From assembly GCA_963791145.1 (NCBI GenBank), contig CAWBRT010000006.1, forward strand, positions 248,001 through 312,000: 64,000 nucleotides of DNA, given 5' to 3'. Both the position numbers and the translations under genes were made by a program. The notes under the pieces were generated by a model. That model did no database searches. It had not been told where the DNA came from and worked only from the letters and a program-made list of their open reading frames with translations. This document shows positions 9,760 through 17,756 of this stretch, one piece after another (positions within the stretch are counted from its first letter, which is position 1; each line of letters begins with the position of its first letter). This stretch comes from CAWBRT01 sp963791145 (GTDB lineage: Bacteria > Acidobacteriota > Terriglobia > Terriglobales > Acidobacteriaceae).

Positions 9760-10963
9760 TTACGCTGCGGGTTCCGCTTTCCAGGCATCGCTCCTGGTGG
9801 TGTGCTTCTCGTCGGGTTCGCTGCCGAGAAGCTGGCGCGCGATGACCATCCGCTGAATCTCGCTGGTGCCTTCGCCGATGGTGCAGAGCTTGGCGTCGCG
9901 GTAGAACTTCTCCGCCGGATAGTCCTTGATGAAGCCGTAGCCGCCGTGGATCTGCACCGCCTCGTTGGCGGCCCGGACGGCTACTTCGCTGGTGTAGAGC
10001 TTGGCCATGGAGGACTCCTTGGTGGTCTTCATGCCGTGGTCTTTCATCCAGGCGGCGCGCATGGTGAGCAGGCGGGCGGCGTCGATCTCCGTGGCCATGT
10101 CGGCCAGCTTCCACTGGATCGCCTGGAAGTCGCTGATCGCCTGCCCGAACTGCTTGCGCTGCTGCGAGTATTTGAGGGCGCACTCGTAGGCGCCCTGGGC
10201 CATGCCGAGCCCGAGGGCGGCGATGGAGATGCGGCCGCCGTCCAGGATGCGCATGGCATCCACGAACCCTTGGCCCTCGCGGCCCAGCAGGTTGGCGGCG
10301 GGAACGGCGCAATCCTCGAAGATCAGCTCGGAGGTGTCGCTGGCGCGCAGCCCGAGCTTGTTTTCCTTCTTGCCGGCTTTCATCCCCGGCGTGCCGCGCT
10401 CGACGACGAAGGCGGAGAGGCCCTGTGGTGCCGCGCGCTCTTGTCGGTTACCGCCAGCACCACGCAAACATCGGCGTAGCGGCCATTGGTGCAGAAGGTC
10501 TTGGTGCCGTTCAGGATCCAGTGGTCTGCCCTGGCGCACGGCGGAACAGCGTGCGGCGCCGGCATCGGAGCCCGAGCCGGGCTCGGTCAGCGCCCAGGCG
10601 CCGAGCATATCGCCGCTGGCCAGCTTGGGAATCCACTTGCGGCGCTGCTCCTCGTTGCCGGCTACGAAGATGTGATTGCTGCACAGGGAAGTGTGGGCGG
10701 CGACGATGATGCCGACCGAGCCATCGACGCGCGAGAGCTCCTCGATGGCGAGGACGTACTCGATGTAACCCATGCCCGCGCCACCGTACTCCAGCGGAAA
10801 GATCGTGCCCATCAGCCCCAGCCGGCCGAGCTCCTTGACGGTGGCCGTGGGGAAGCAGCGAGGCTTCGTCCCACTCGGCGACGTGGGGGGCTATCTCGCG
10901 TCCGGCAAATTCGCGCACCATCTTGCGCAGTTGGAGCTGTTCGTCGGTGAGTTCGAAGTCCAA
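9760..10963 (-). CDS. Short/branched-chain acyl-CoA dehydrogenase (frameshifted)
   Basis: A flavoenzyme that oxidises acyl-CoA to trans-2-enoyl-CoA and passes electrons to ETF. Seen in order: the N-terminal helical domain (FELTDEQLQLRKMVREFAG), the flavin-contact segment WALTEPGSGSDAG, and the C-terminal catalytic region IGEGTSEIQRMVIARQLLG. The glutamate of EGTSEI is the likely base. Three frame breaks are inferred: near 10830-10860, near 10550, and near 10430, the last two compensating around NGTKTFCTNGRYADVCVV. The start is taken as the TTG at 10963 because AAGGAG lies six bases upstream and the family begins at LDFELTDEQ. No ETF or other beta-oxidation gene is beside it. Confidence 0.87.
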
Positions 10964-11100
10964 GAGAATCTCCTTAAGATCGCCAAACAAAAGCGGGGAT
11001 ACCGCTTATACGTTTATTAAAGATGCTAATAAGTGGGGAGTGGTTGCAGTTCTTCTTCCTGAATTGATGGCGTAGAGGGTCAAACCCGTTAACAGCAAGA

Positions 11101-11248
11101 GAATGTCACCCTGAGCCTAGCGAAGGGTCCATCACGGCTGGCAGCGAAAACAGAGCCTAAGGTTTTATAGAAAAAATCCATGCGGCACTGCGGAGGAACG
11201 CTCGCGGGGATGCTTCGCGCTCCTGCGGAAGCGCTCAGCATGACATTC
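11101..11248. repeat. MITE-like element with 16-bp inverted ends
   Basis: The left end GAATGTCACCCTGAGC and the inverse of the right end, GAATGTCATGCTGAGC, differ at two positions. The element is about 148 bp, has no ORF, and occurs once in the window. Similar ends are common in intergenic repeats of many bacteria. Confidence 0.55.
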
Positions 11249-11344
11249 CAACAAGGGGAACTCTAAGTTCGTTTATACGTGAACGTGCAACTGAAGAACG
11301 AAGAACTGCTACACTCTTTCTTCTTGAAGGTACGCGCCTCCGCA

Positions 11345-12343
11345 ATGAGCAAATCCGTTCAAGACTGGGCTGAAGAGATTCGCAACGGGGACCCGCGCGC
11401 GCTGGCGCGGGCCATTACGGCGGTGGAAAACCGTGCGCCGGAGTCGCGCGAACTGCTGCGGCTGCTCTTTCCGCACAGCGGCCGGGCGAACATCATCGGG
11501 CTGACCGGCGCTCCGGGTTCGGGAAAGAGCACGCTGGCCGATCAACTGGCGCGCGAGTTCCGCCGGCAGGGGCGGAGCGTCGGCATCGTCGCCGTCGATC
11601 CCAGCAGCCCCTTCAGCGGCGGCGCTATTCTCGGTGACCGCATTCGCATGCAGAGGCACCATGCCGACCGCGGCATTTACATTCGCAGCATGGCCACGCG
11701 AGGGGCGCTGGGCGGTCTTGCCGCTGCCACCGCCGAGGTCGCCATGTTGCTCGACGCCAGCGGGCGCGACGCCGTGCTGATCGAGACGGTCGGAGTGGGG
11801 CAGGATGAGATCGACATCGCGCGACTGGCCGATATGACCCTGGTCGTGCTGGTTCCGGGCATGGGAGACGACGTGCAATCGATCAAGGCCGGAATCATGG
11901 AGATCGCGGACATCTTCGTCATCAACAAGAGCGACCGCGATGGCGCGGCGGAGTTGGAGCGCAGCATCCGCGCCATGCAGGCAACCGCGACATTGAGCGC
12001 TTCCCCAGGAGATTCAACCGCGGCGTTTCCTGGCAGCTCCGGGTGGGTGCCTCCGGTTATCAAGACGGTAGCCAGCGAAGGGCAGGGGATCGTGGAACTG
12101 GCGGCTGCGATCGCCGAGTTTCAGGCGCACCTGCAGAAAACAGAGCTGGGTCAGCGGCGGCGGATCGAAAACTGGCGGCGGCGCCTGATGGAAATGCTAC
12201 GCTCGGAACTGATGCAGCGCCTGACGCGTGACTATCTGAGTGACGAGTCGGCGCGACAGCTGGCCTCGGAGATCGCCGCGGGACGAAAGGATCCATACAC
12301 AGTACTTGAGGGAATCCTTGCGAAGATAGGGAATAGGGATTAG
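11345..12343 (+). CDS. meaB: MeaB/ArgK-family G3E GTPase (methylmalonyl-CoA mutase chaperone)
   Basis: P-loop GTPases of this family guard and reload B12-dependent acyl-CoA mutases. The P-loop is GLTGAPGSGKST (about residues 52-63). DPSSPFSGGAILGDR, ETVGVGQDE and the base-specificity motif NKSD are all present. The length, 332 residues from MSKSVQDW, is typical. No mutase gene is seen nearby, so the partner is unknown. The stop codon lies inside a heptamer array (ATAGGGA units), and the last residues (KIGNRD) are encoded by it. The ribosome site is weak. Confidence 0.88.
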   Translation: MSKSVQDWAEEIRNGDPRALARAITAVENRAPESRELLRLLFPHSGRANIIGLTGAPGSGKSTLADQLAREFRRQGRSVGIVAVDPSSPFSGGAILGDRIRMQRHHADRGIYIRSMATRGALGGLAAATAEVAMLLDASGRDAVLIETVGVGQDEIDIARLADMTLVVLVPGMGDDVQSIKAGIMEIADIFVINKSDRDGAAELERSIRAMQATATLSASPGDSTAAFPGSSGWVPPVIKTVASEGQGIVELAAAIAEFQAHLQKTELGQRRRIENWRRRLMEMLRSELMQRLTRDYLSDESARQLASEIAAGRKDPYTVLEGILAKIGNRD

Positions 12344-12478
12344 GGAATAGGGGATAGGGAATAGGGGAATAAGTAAACGAGGAACAGGGGTCTACGAATC
12401 CTAGCCTCTAATCCCTAATCCCTAATCCTAATCCCTAATCCCTAATCCCTAATCCCTAATCCCTAATCCCTAACCCCT
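12326..12478. repeat. Facing heptamer arrays (ATAGGGA / CCCTAAT)
   Basis: The left arm has six units (ATAGGGA, ATAGGGA, TTAGGGA, ATAGGGG, ATAGGGA, ATAGGGG) at 12326-12367. The right arm has about ten units, mostly CCCTAAT, at about 12406-12478. They are inverse complements with a loop of about 40 bases, between meaB and tsaB. One right-arm unit is a base short. Confidence 0.9.
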
Positions 12479-12487
12479 GAACTTAGA

Positions 12488-13249
12488 ATGATCGTTCTCG
12501 CCATAGATACCGCCGGACGCGAAGGCAGCGTGGCCCTGGCTGACGCCGGGCGCGGCCGCTTCGCCCTGCTCGGCCTGACGCCGCTGGCCGGAGGAACGTA
12601 CTCCGCGCTGCTCATTCCCAAGATCTGCGCTCTGCTCGAGGCTGCGGGAGTGTCCAAGGGGAAGATCGATCTGCTGGCCGTGAACTCCGGTCCGGGGTCG
12701 TTTACCGGGTTGCGAGTCGGGCTGTCGACAGTGAAGGGCCTGGCTGAATCGCTGTCTAAACCGATTGTGGCAATTTCGGGGCTGGAGGCGCTGGCTATCG
12801 CCGCCTCTCTTGCGCTCAAACCGGCAAGCGGTCGTCTCATGGTCGCACTCGACGCGCAGCGCAAAGAGGTCTATGCAGGCGAGTATGAATTGCGCGGGGA
12901 GGCGCACAAAGATCAGCCCGATTCGCAGAATGCCGCTGCCGCGCAAGGTATCGCGCTGCGGGCTGATTGTGTTTCCGAACGGTTGCTCTCGCTGACGGAT
13001 TTCATTGCTGAAGCGGCGGAACGGAATCCGTTGCCGGCGGTCTACACTCCTGACGCAACCGTGGAGCGCGCGTTGCAGGCAGCGGGAATCGCGGTGGAGG
13101 CAGTGGCGCGTCCGCGCGCCGACCTGATTGCGCGCATCGGCGCCACCCGCTTTGGCGAGGGCAAGACCATTTCAGCCGAGGAACTGGATGCGAACTATAT
13201 TCGCCGCTCCGACGCGGAGATATTCTCGCCTTCCCGCCAGGCCAAATAA
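12488..13249 (+). CDS. tsaB: tRNA threonylcarbamoyladenosine biosynthesis protein TsaB
   Basis: TsaB (YeaZ) scaffolds TsaD in making the t6A37 modification of ANN-decoding tRNAs. The ASKHA-fold signatures are clear: LAIDTAGREGSVAL at the N-terminus, NSGPGSFTGLRVGLSTVKGL near residue 65, and ALDAQRKEVYAGEY near residue 120. At 253 residues it is of normal length. It starts ten bases after the heptamer array, so its leader would include the structured repeat if it is cotranscribed with meaB. The next gene, rimI, follows after four bases, a common pairing. Confidence 0.92.
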   Translation: MIVLAIDTAGREGSVALADAGRGRFALLGLTPLAGGTYSALLIPKICALLEAAGVSKGKIDLLAVNSGPGSFTGLRVGLSTVKGLAESLSKPIVAISGLEALAIAASLALKPASGRLMVALDAQRKEVYAGEYELRGEAHKDQPDSQNAAAAQGIALRADCVSERLLSLTDFIAEAAERNPLPAVYTPDATVERALQAAGIAVEAVARPRADLIARIGATRFGEGKTISAEELDANYIRRSDAEIFSPSRQAK

Positions 13250-13253
13250 CACC

Positions 13254-13865
13254 ATGAGAATACGCGCGGCAGTGTTCGAGGATATTCCGCGGCTGGTCGC
13301 CCTGGAGCGGCAAGCCGATACCGCCGCTCATTGGGGAGAGCAACACTATAAGGCGCTTTTCCCGGAGATCGCCGGAAGCCAGTCGGATGCGCCACAGCGT
13401 GTCTGCCTGGTTGTGGAAATCCCATGCGCCGAAGGAAAGAAGCCAGAAGCCGCGGCACACGCCGAAAGGTCTGGTTTCGGAGCAGGTGGGAACCCGTCCA
13501 GCACTCAATCTCAGGTGGTGGGATTCATCGTGGCGCAGAATGTCGGAAGCGAGTGGGAGGTTGAGAACCTGGTCGTCGATGCGGGCAACCGGCGGCGCGG
13601 TTTGGCTACCCATTTGCTCAGGCAGCTACTCTGCCTGGCCCTCAACCAAAGCGCTAAGGCCATTGCACTCGAGGTGAGGGAATCAAATCAGGCGGCACGC
13701 AACTTTTACGCCAACTTTGGCTTCCGAGAAGCAGGACGGAGAAAAGGCTACTATCGCGAGCCGGAGGAGGCCGCAGTCCTGCTGCTTTTGATACCCGAGC
13801 CGCCGGAGACAAAGACCGAGCCGGCGGCGGGAACTCGGCCACGGAACTTTGTTAAAAACGGTTGA
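13254..13865 (+). CDS. rimI: RimI-like GNAT N-acetyltransferase
   Basis: RimI acetylates the N-terminal alanine of ribosomal protein S18. The GNAT core is seen in VVGFIVAQ, the acetyl-CoA loop NRRRGLATHLLRQLL and LEVRESNQAARNFYANFGF. Residues about 55-75 form a variable insert, and the C-terminus is a low-complexity proline/threonine tail that is probably dispensable. It is four bases downstream of tsaB; the tsaB-rimI pairing supports the call. Substrate specificity is inferred from context. Confidence 0.82.
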   Translation: MRIRAAVFEDIPRLVALERQADTAAHWGEQHYKALFPEIAGSQSDAPQRVCLVVEIPCAEGKKPEAAAHAERSGFGAGGNPSSTQSQVVGFIVAQNVGSEWEVENLVVDAGNRRRGLATHLLRQLLCLALNQSAKAIALEVRESNQAARNFYANFGFREAGRRKGYYREPEEAAVLLLLIPEPPETKTEPAAGTRPRNFVKNG

Positions 13866-13910
13866 ATTCCAGCCGAACCGCGTGCTAGGTTTTACGTCAC
13901 GCACTTGCTC

Positions 13911-13941
13911 CGGCAAACGCACCCGCGGCTTGCCGGGGACC
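13911..13941. repeat. GGGGTCCCC-type palindrome, copy 4
   Basis: CGGCAAACGC ... GGCTTGCCGGGGACC, lying directly before the ribosome site of the DUF465 gene. Confidence 0.7.
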
Positions 13942-13957
13942 CACGAGGAGGTCCAGC

Positions 13958-14191
13958 ATGGTAAGTCCCGTACGCGAATCACTCCTGGCCGGCAACGAGG
14001 AATTCCGCCGGCTGGCTCAGGAACATGCGCAGTACTCACAACGCCTCGACACACTCTGCCAGAAGCCTTACCCTTCCGACGATGACAAACTCGAGCAAGT
14101 GCGGCTGAAAAAGCTGAAACTGCGCCTGAAAGACCAGATGCAGGCGCTGGAGCAGCAATACCTGCAGGCGCATCCCGAGCACGTCGCCTAG
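13958..14191 (+). CDS. YdcH/DUF465 family small coiled-coil protein
   Basis: 77 residues, mostly helical and charged (EEFRRLAQEHAQYSQRL, VRLKKLKLRLKDQMQALE), matching the DUF465 family of unknown function. A strong GAGGAGG ribosome site lies about six bases before the ATG. A palindromic repeat sits immediately upstream in the leader. Acidobacterial genomes commonly carry this family; no partner is evident here. Confidence 0.82.
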   Translation: MVSPVRESLLAGNEEFRRLAQEHAQYSQRLDTLCQKPYPSDDDKLEQVRLKKLKLRLKDQMQALEQQYLQAHPEHVA

Positions 14192-14570
14192 GCCCCGCAC
14201 AGTGCACAGCTGGCTCTCCTGAAACGCTCGTTCGCGAGTGCGTATCGACTCGTGTCGTAATTCTGCGGCCGGGGTCCCCAGCAGACAGGTAGTTGTGTCT
14301 GCTGGGGTGGAGGCGTGGATCGCGCGGCACAGGTGCGCCCACGCAGTATTCGAGCCCTGCGCGTCCGCGCTATTCCCGGCCGAGAGTGGAGGGGCCTGCA
14401 CGCCGAGCGGCGCGCGCCTGTGCCGGGGACGAGTGGCGCTACGCTCGCGAAAATCACATAACAGTCACCACAGCGCGGCCTTGCCGGGTACCTGGAAGCG
14501 CACGGGCGGACGGCCAGCAACATTCGTCGCCAGGGGTGCTCTCCGCTATAATCGGAGCGGTTTATCTCCC
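14192..14570. other. Intergenic with one palindrome and a possible promoter
   Basis: Contains the copy 5 palindrome at 14271-14310 and GC-rich filler. A TATAAT hexamer at about 14547 sits 20 bases before the psd start, with GGAGCGG between, so a promoter for the psd operon is possible but has no clear -35. Confidence 0.4.
14271..14310. repeat. GGGGTCCCC-type palindrome, copy 5
   Basis: GGGGTCCCCAGCAGACA ... TGTCTGCTGGGGTGG; long arms around a short loop. Confidence 0.85.
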
Positions 14571-15254
14571 ATGGTTCGCGATGGAATCTATTACGCGCTG
14601 GCCATGCTGCTTGGGGCAGCGGTGCTGGGCTGGCTGACCGTGCCGGCCATGGCCGCCATCCCCTGCCTGCTGGCGGCGTTTTTTCTCTGGTTTTTTCGCG
14701 ATCCGGAGCGGGCGATTCCGCAACTTCCCTATGCCGTGGTTTCGCCGGCCGATGGCAAGGTGACCGCGGCCTCGCTGACGGAAGTAGCCGGGGAGCGGCG
14801 GATACGAATCAGCATCTTTCTGAACGTCTTCGACGTTCACGTGAACCGCTCGCCGGTGGCGGGCGTCATCACGGCTCTCGAGTACCGCAAGGGCCGGTTT
14901 GCGAACGCCATGGGCGCGGCTTCGGCTGAGTCGAACGAGCAGAGCATTTGCAGCCTGCGCACAGACGAAGGCCAAACCATCGTCTTCAAGCAGATTGCCG
15001 GGTTGCTGGCGCGCCGCATCGTCTTCCATCGCCGGATCGGAGAGCGGCTCGAGCGCGGCGAGCGGGTTGGGCTGATCAAGTTCGGATCGCGTTGCGATGT
15101 CCTGTTGCCGCCGGAGTCGCAACTGGCGGTGAAGGTGGGCGACCGGGTGAAGGGCGGGTCCAGCATTCTCGGCGCGCTGCCTCACCGCGCTGCAGACCGG
15201 GTTGAAGAGCCCGGAAAAACTGAGATCGGAATCACCGAGGAGAGTCCGCGATGA
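14571..15254 (+). CDS. psd: Phosphatidylserine decarboxylase (short, PSD-A type)
   Basis: Makes phosphatidylethanolamine from phosphatidylserine using a pyruvoyl group formed by self-cleavage. The short form shows two N-terminal membrane segments, then FRDPER, VSPADGKV, FLNVFDVHVNRSP, and a C-terminal KFGSRCDV whose GS is the expected cleavage site. The start at 14571 gives 227 residues, normal for this class; upstream in-frame sequence shows no family similarity. Its TGA overlaps the pssA ATG as ATGA, so the synthase and the decarboxylase are translationally coupled. Confidence 0.92.
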   Translation: MVRDGIYYALAMLLGAAVLGWLTVPAMAAIPCLLAAFFLWFFRDPERAIPQLPYAVVSPADGKVTAASLTEVAGERRIRISIFLNVFDVHVNRSPVAGVITALEYRKGRFANAMGAASAESNEQSICSLRTDEGQTIVFKQIAGLLARRIVFHRRIGERLERGERVGLIKFGSRCDVLLPPESQLAVKVGDRVKGGSSILGALPHRAADRVEEPGKTEIGITEESPR

Positions 15255-16117
15255 ACGTCTTCGGCCGTCGGCAGGAGGACAAACAGCCCAGGCGGATGCG
15301 CAAGGGCATGTACCTGTTGCCGTCGCTGTTCACCACGGCGAACCTGGCCGCCGGCTACTATGCCATTTCGCAGGCGGTATCAGGCGGCAGCAACGGCCAG
15401 GCCTGGCACTTCGATGTTGCCGCCAAGGCGATCGGGATTGCCGTGCTCTTCGATGGCATCGACGGCGCGATCGCGCGGCTCACCAATACCACCAGCGATT
15501 TCGGCAAAGAGCTGGATTCGCTCGCCGACGTGGTGACCTTTGGCGTGGCGCCGGCGCTGCTGGCCTGGGTGTGGGGCTCGCGGTCGATCTCGGCGGTCAT
15601 CGATCCCTCGCTGCGATTCTGGCTGATTCAACTGGGCGCTATCGCCTCATTCATCTTTCTGGCGGCGGGCGCAGCCCGGCTGGCACGCTTCAACATCACC
15701 CTCAATCCGCAGCCGACCAATCCCGGGCGTCCGGGACGAAAGTACTTCGTCGGCATGCCCATTCCGGGCGGGGCTGCCTGCATAGCCGCCATGGTCCATC
15801 TCTTCCAGGGCTATCCGATCGAGAGGTGGTGGGGCTCGGCCCTGTGGTTTGCGGCGGTCTTGCTGCTGGCTTTCCTCATGGTGAGCCGCTGGCGCTTCTG
15901 GAGCGCCAAGAGTCTCAACTTCCAGAGCCGGATGCCTTTCTGGATCGTGCTGGTGTTGTGCAGCATCATCGCCCTGACCTGGTATTTTTCGCGCATCGTG
16001 CTGTTTGTACTCGCCGTTGTGTACATGGTGTCGGGAGTCTGGTCGAGGCTGCATTTTGCCCTGCGGCGGCGGAACGCTTTGCCGCCCGCCGGCCAGGAAG
16101 AGGTGACCGGACACTGA
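15251..16117 (+). CDS. pssA: CDP-diacylglycerol-serine O-phosphatidyltransferase
   Basis: Transfers phosphatidyl from CDP-diacylglycerol to serine, giving the substrate of the upstream decarboxylase. The CDP-alcohol transferase signature is complete: DGAIAR, then G, D and D at the required spacing (FGKELDSLAD). About seven hydrophobic segments make it an integral membrane protein, with a basic N-terminus. It overlaps psd by four bases and the next gene by one (TGATG), which indicates a single operon. Confidence 0.93.
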   Translation: MNVFGRRQEDKQPRRMRKGMYLLPSLFTTANLAAGYYAISQAVSGGSNGQAWHFDVAAKAIGIAVLFDGIDGAIARLTNTTSDFGKELDSLADVVTFGVAPALLAWVWGSRSISAVIDPSLRFWLIQLGAIASFIFLAAGAARLARFNITLNPQPTNPGRPGRKYFVGMPIPGGAACIAAMVHLFQGYPIERWWGSALWFAAVLLLAFLMVSRWRFWSAKSLNFQSRMPFWIVLVLCSIIALTWYFSRIVLFVLAVVYMVSGVWSRLHFALRRRNALPPAGQEEVTGH

Positions 16118-17178
16118 TGAAAAGCGCCAAGCCAGCCGACAGCAAAAATCGGGGAGCGCAGTTCCGCGTAGCCATTATTGGGGCGGCGTCGCTGAAGGGC
16201 AAGGAAGTGAAGGAAGTGCTCACCGACCGCAGCTTCCCGGCGACAGACGTGCGCCTGCTGGACGATGAGGAGTCGCTGGGCCAGTTGGAAGCGGTGGGCG
16301 ACGAGCCCTCTTTCGTGCAAAGCGTCGTGCCGGAGCACTTGACCGGCGTCGACTTCGCTTTCTTCGCCGCCGACCAGGCCTTTACCGCCAAGACCTGGGA
16401 GCTGGCGCGGCGCGCCGGCTGCGAGATCATCGATCTGTCGTACGCGCTGGAATCGCGGCCCGATGTGGCCATTCGCGCGCCCTGGGTGGAGCAGGAACTC
16501 GGGGCTGGGCATCCCGTGCAACTGGTCACAACGCCGGTGGTGGTGGCGCATCCGGTGGCCGTGGTGCTGGCGCTGCTGCTGGTTCGCCTGCACAAGAGTC
16601 ACCCGATCCGCCGTGTCAATGCCACCATCTTCGAGCCGGCCAGCGAGCATGGACGCCGCGGCATGGATGAGCTGCACGACCAGACAGTCAACCTGCTGTC
16701 GTTCCAGCAACTGCCGACCATGGTCTACGGGACGCAAGTGGCGTTCAACGTGGTGCCGGGCTACGGCGAAACCGCCGAGCCGGCATTGACCATGGTCGAA
16801 CAGCGCATGCTGCAGCACTACGCGGCGATCACCGGTGGAAGCGCGCCGATTCCTTCGCTGATGCTGCTGCACGCTCCCGTTTTCCATGCGCACACTTTAT
16901 CGATTTACGTGGAGCTGCAGTCGGCGCTATCTTTGGGCGATTTCGATACGGCGCTGGCAGGAGAACACGTGGAGATCATCCGCACGCAACAGAGCGAGCC
17001 GAGCAACTTGAATGCTTCCGGGCAAACGCAGGTGCAGATCAGCACGCGGCGCGACGCGCAGCACGACACCGGCTTCTGGATATGGGCGGCTGCCGACAAC
17101 CTTCGCATAGCGGCTTCGCTCGCCGTCGAGGCGGCCGAGGATATGGCCGCAACTCGTCCACGGGGGCAGGTGCAATGA
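16117..17178 (+). CDS. Asd/ArgC-fold protein lacking the catalytic cysteine
   Basis: Resembles aspartate-semialdehyde dehydrogenase across its length: Rossmann start RVAIIGAASLKGKEV, dimer-domain motif SEHGRRGMDELHDQT, FNVVPGYG, and APVFHAHTLSIYVEL. The active-site segment normally reading PNCST is here TTPVVVAHPVAV, so the nucleophilic cysteine is absent, as in the USG-1-type relatives. It is therefore unlikely to be an active dehydrogenase. It lies inside a phospholipid/LPS-assembly operon, overlapping pssA by one base and lptE by four, so a structural or regulatory role is possible. The ATG at 16117 is chosen because upstream in-frame sequence is only a shadow of pssA. Confidence 0.8.
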   Translation: MKSAKPADSKNRGAQFRVAIIGAASLKGKEVKEVLTDRSFPATDVRLLDDEESLGQLEAVGDEPSFVQSVVPEHLTGVDFAFFAADQAFTAKTWELARRAGCEIIDLSYALESRPDVAIRAPWVEQELGAGHPVQLVTTPVVVAHPVAVVLALLLVRLHKSHPIRRVNATIFEPASEHGRRGMDELHDQTVNLLSFQQLPTMVYGTQVAFNVVPGYGETAEPALTMVEQRMLQHYAAITGGSAPIPSLMLLHAPVFHAHTLSIYVELQSALSLGDFDTALAGEHVEIIRTQQSEPSNLNASGQTQVQISTRRDAQHDTGFWIWAAADNLRIAASLAVEAAEDMAATRPRGQVQ

Positions 17179-17756
17179 ACGGTACGGAGAAACAACGGCC
17201 ATCGCCCACTCTGGTTGCAGAAGGCGCGATAGGATTGGGACACCTCGGGCTTAGGGTTCTGGCGCTCGTCCTCTTGTTGGCCGGCGCCGGCTGCGGCTAT
17301 CACACGGCCGGCAAGGCTTCGCGGCTGCCCGATAGCGTGCATACGATCGCCGTCCCGACCTTCGTAAATAAGACGCAAACCTACCGCATTGAAGCCCGGC
17401 TTACCGAGGCCGTGGTGCGCGAATTCAACAGCCGCACCAAGTACCGCATTGCCAGCAGCCCCGAAGATGCCGACGCCGTCCTGCGCGGAACTGTCGTCAG
17501 CACGCAGATCGAGCCGCTGACTTACGACTCGCGTACCGGGCGCGCTTCCAGCGGAGTCGTCACCGTCCGCATGAGCGTCTCGCTTACCGACAACAAAGGG
17601 AACGTGCTCTACCGCAATCCCAACTATTTGTTCCGCGACCAGTACCAGATTTCGCGCCAGCTTTCCAGCTTCTTCGAAGAGGAAGACCCCGCTTTCGAAC
17701 GCATGTCGGCCGATTTCGCCCGTACCCTGGTGAGCAACGTTCTGGAGGCCTTCTGA
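17175..17756 (+). CDS. lptE: LptE-like outer-membrane LPS-assembly lipoprotein
   Basis: LptE plugs the LptD barrel that inserts LPS into the outer membrane. There is a hydrophobic leader and lipobox (LLLAGAGC, cysteine near residue 40) followed by GYHTAGK. The family segments IAVPTFVNKT and LTEAVVREFNSRTKYRI are also present. It overlaps the Asd-like gene by ATGA. The downstream holA follows with no gap, an arrangement common in Gram-negative genomes and good support for the call. Confidence 0.87.
   Translation: MNGTEKQRPSPTLVAEGAIGLGHLGLRVLALVLLLAGAGCGYHTAGKASRLPDSVHTIAVPTFVNKTQTYRIEARLTEAVVREFNSRTKYRIASSPEDADAVLRGTVVSTQIEPLTYDSRTGRASSGVVTVRMSVSLTDNKGNVLYRNPNYLFRDQYQISRQLSSFFEEEDPAFERMSADFARTLVSNVLEAF

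Noticed and set aside
12400..12478. CCCTAAT repeats as eukaryotic telomere contamination
   Set aside because: The unit is seven bases (CCCTAAT), not TTAGGG or TTTAGGG, is flanked by bacterial genes, and faces an inverse arm.
15202..16116. Upstream extension of the Asd-like ORF to 658 residues
   Set aside because: The first 305 codons are an out-of-frame shadow of psd and pssA; the real start is at 16117.
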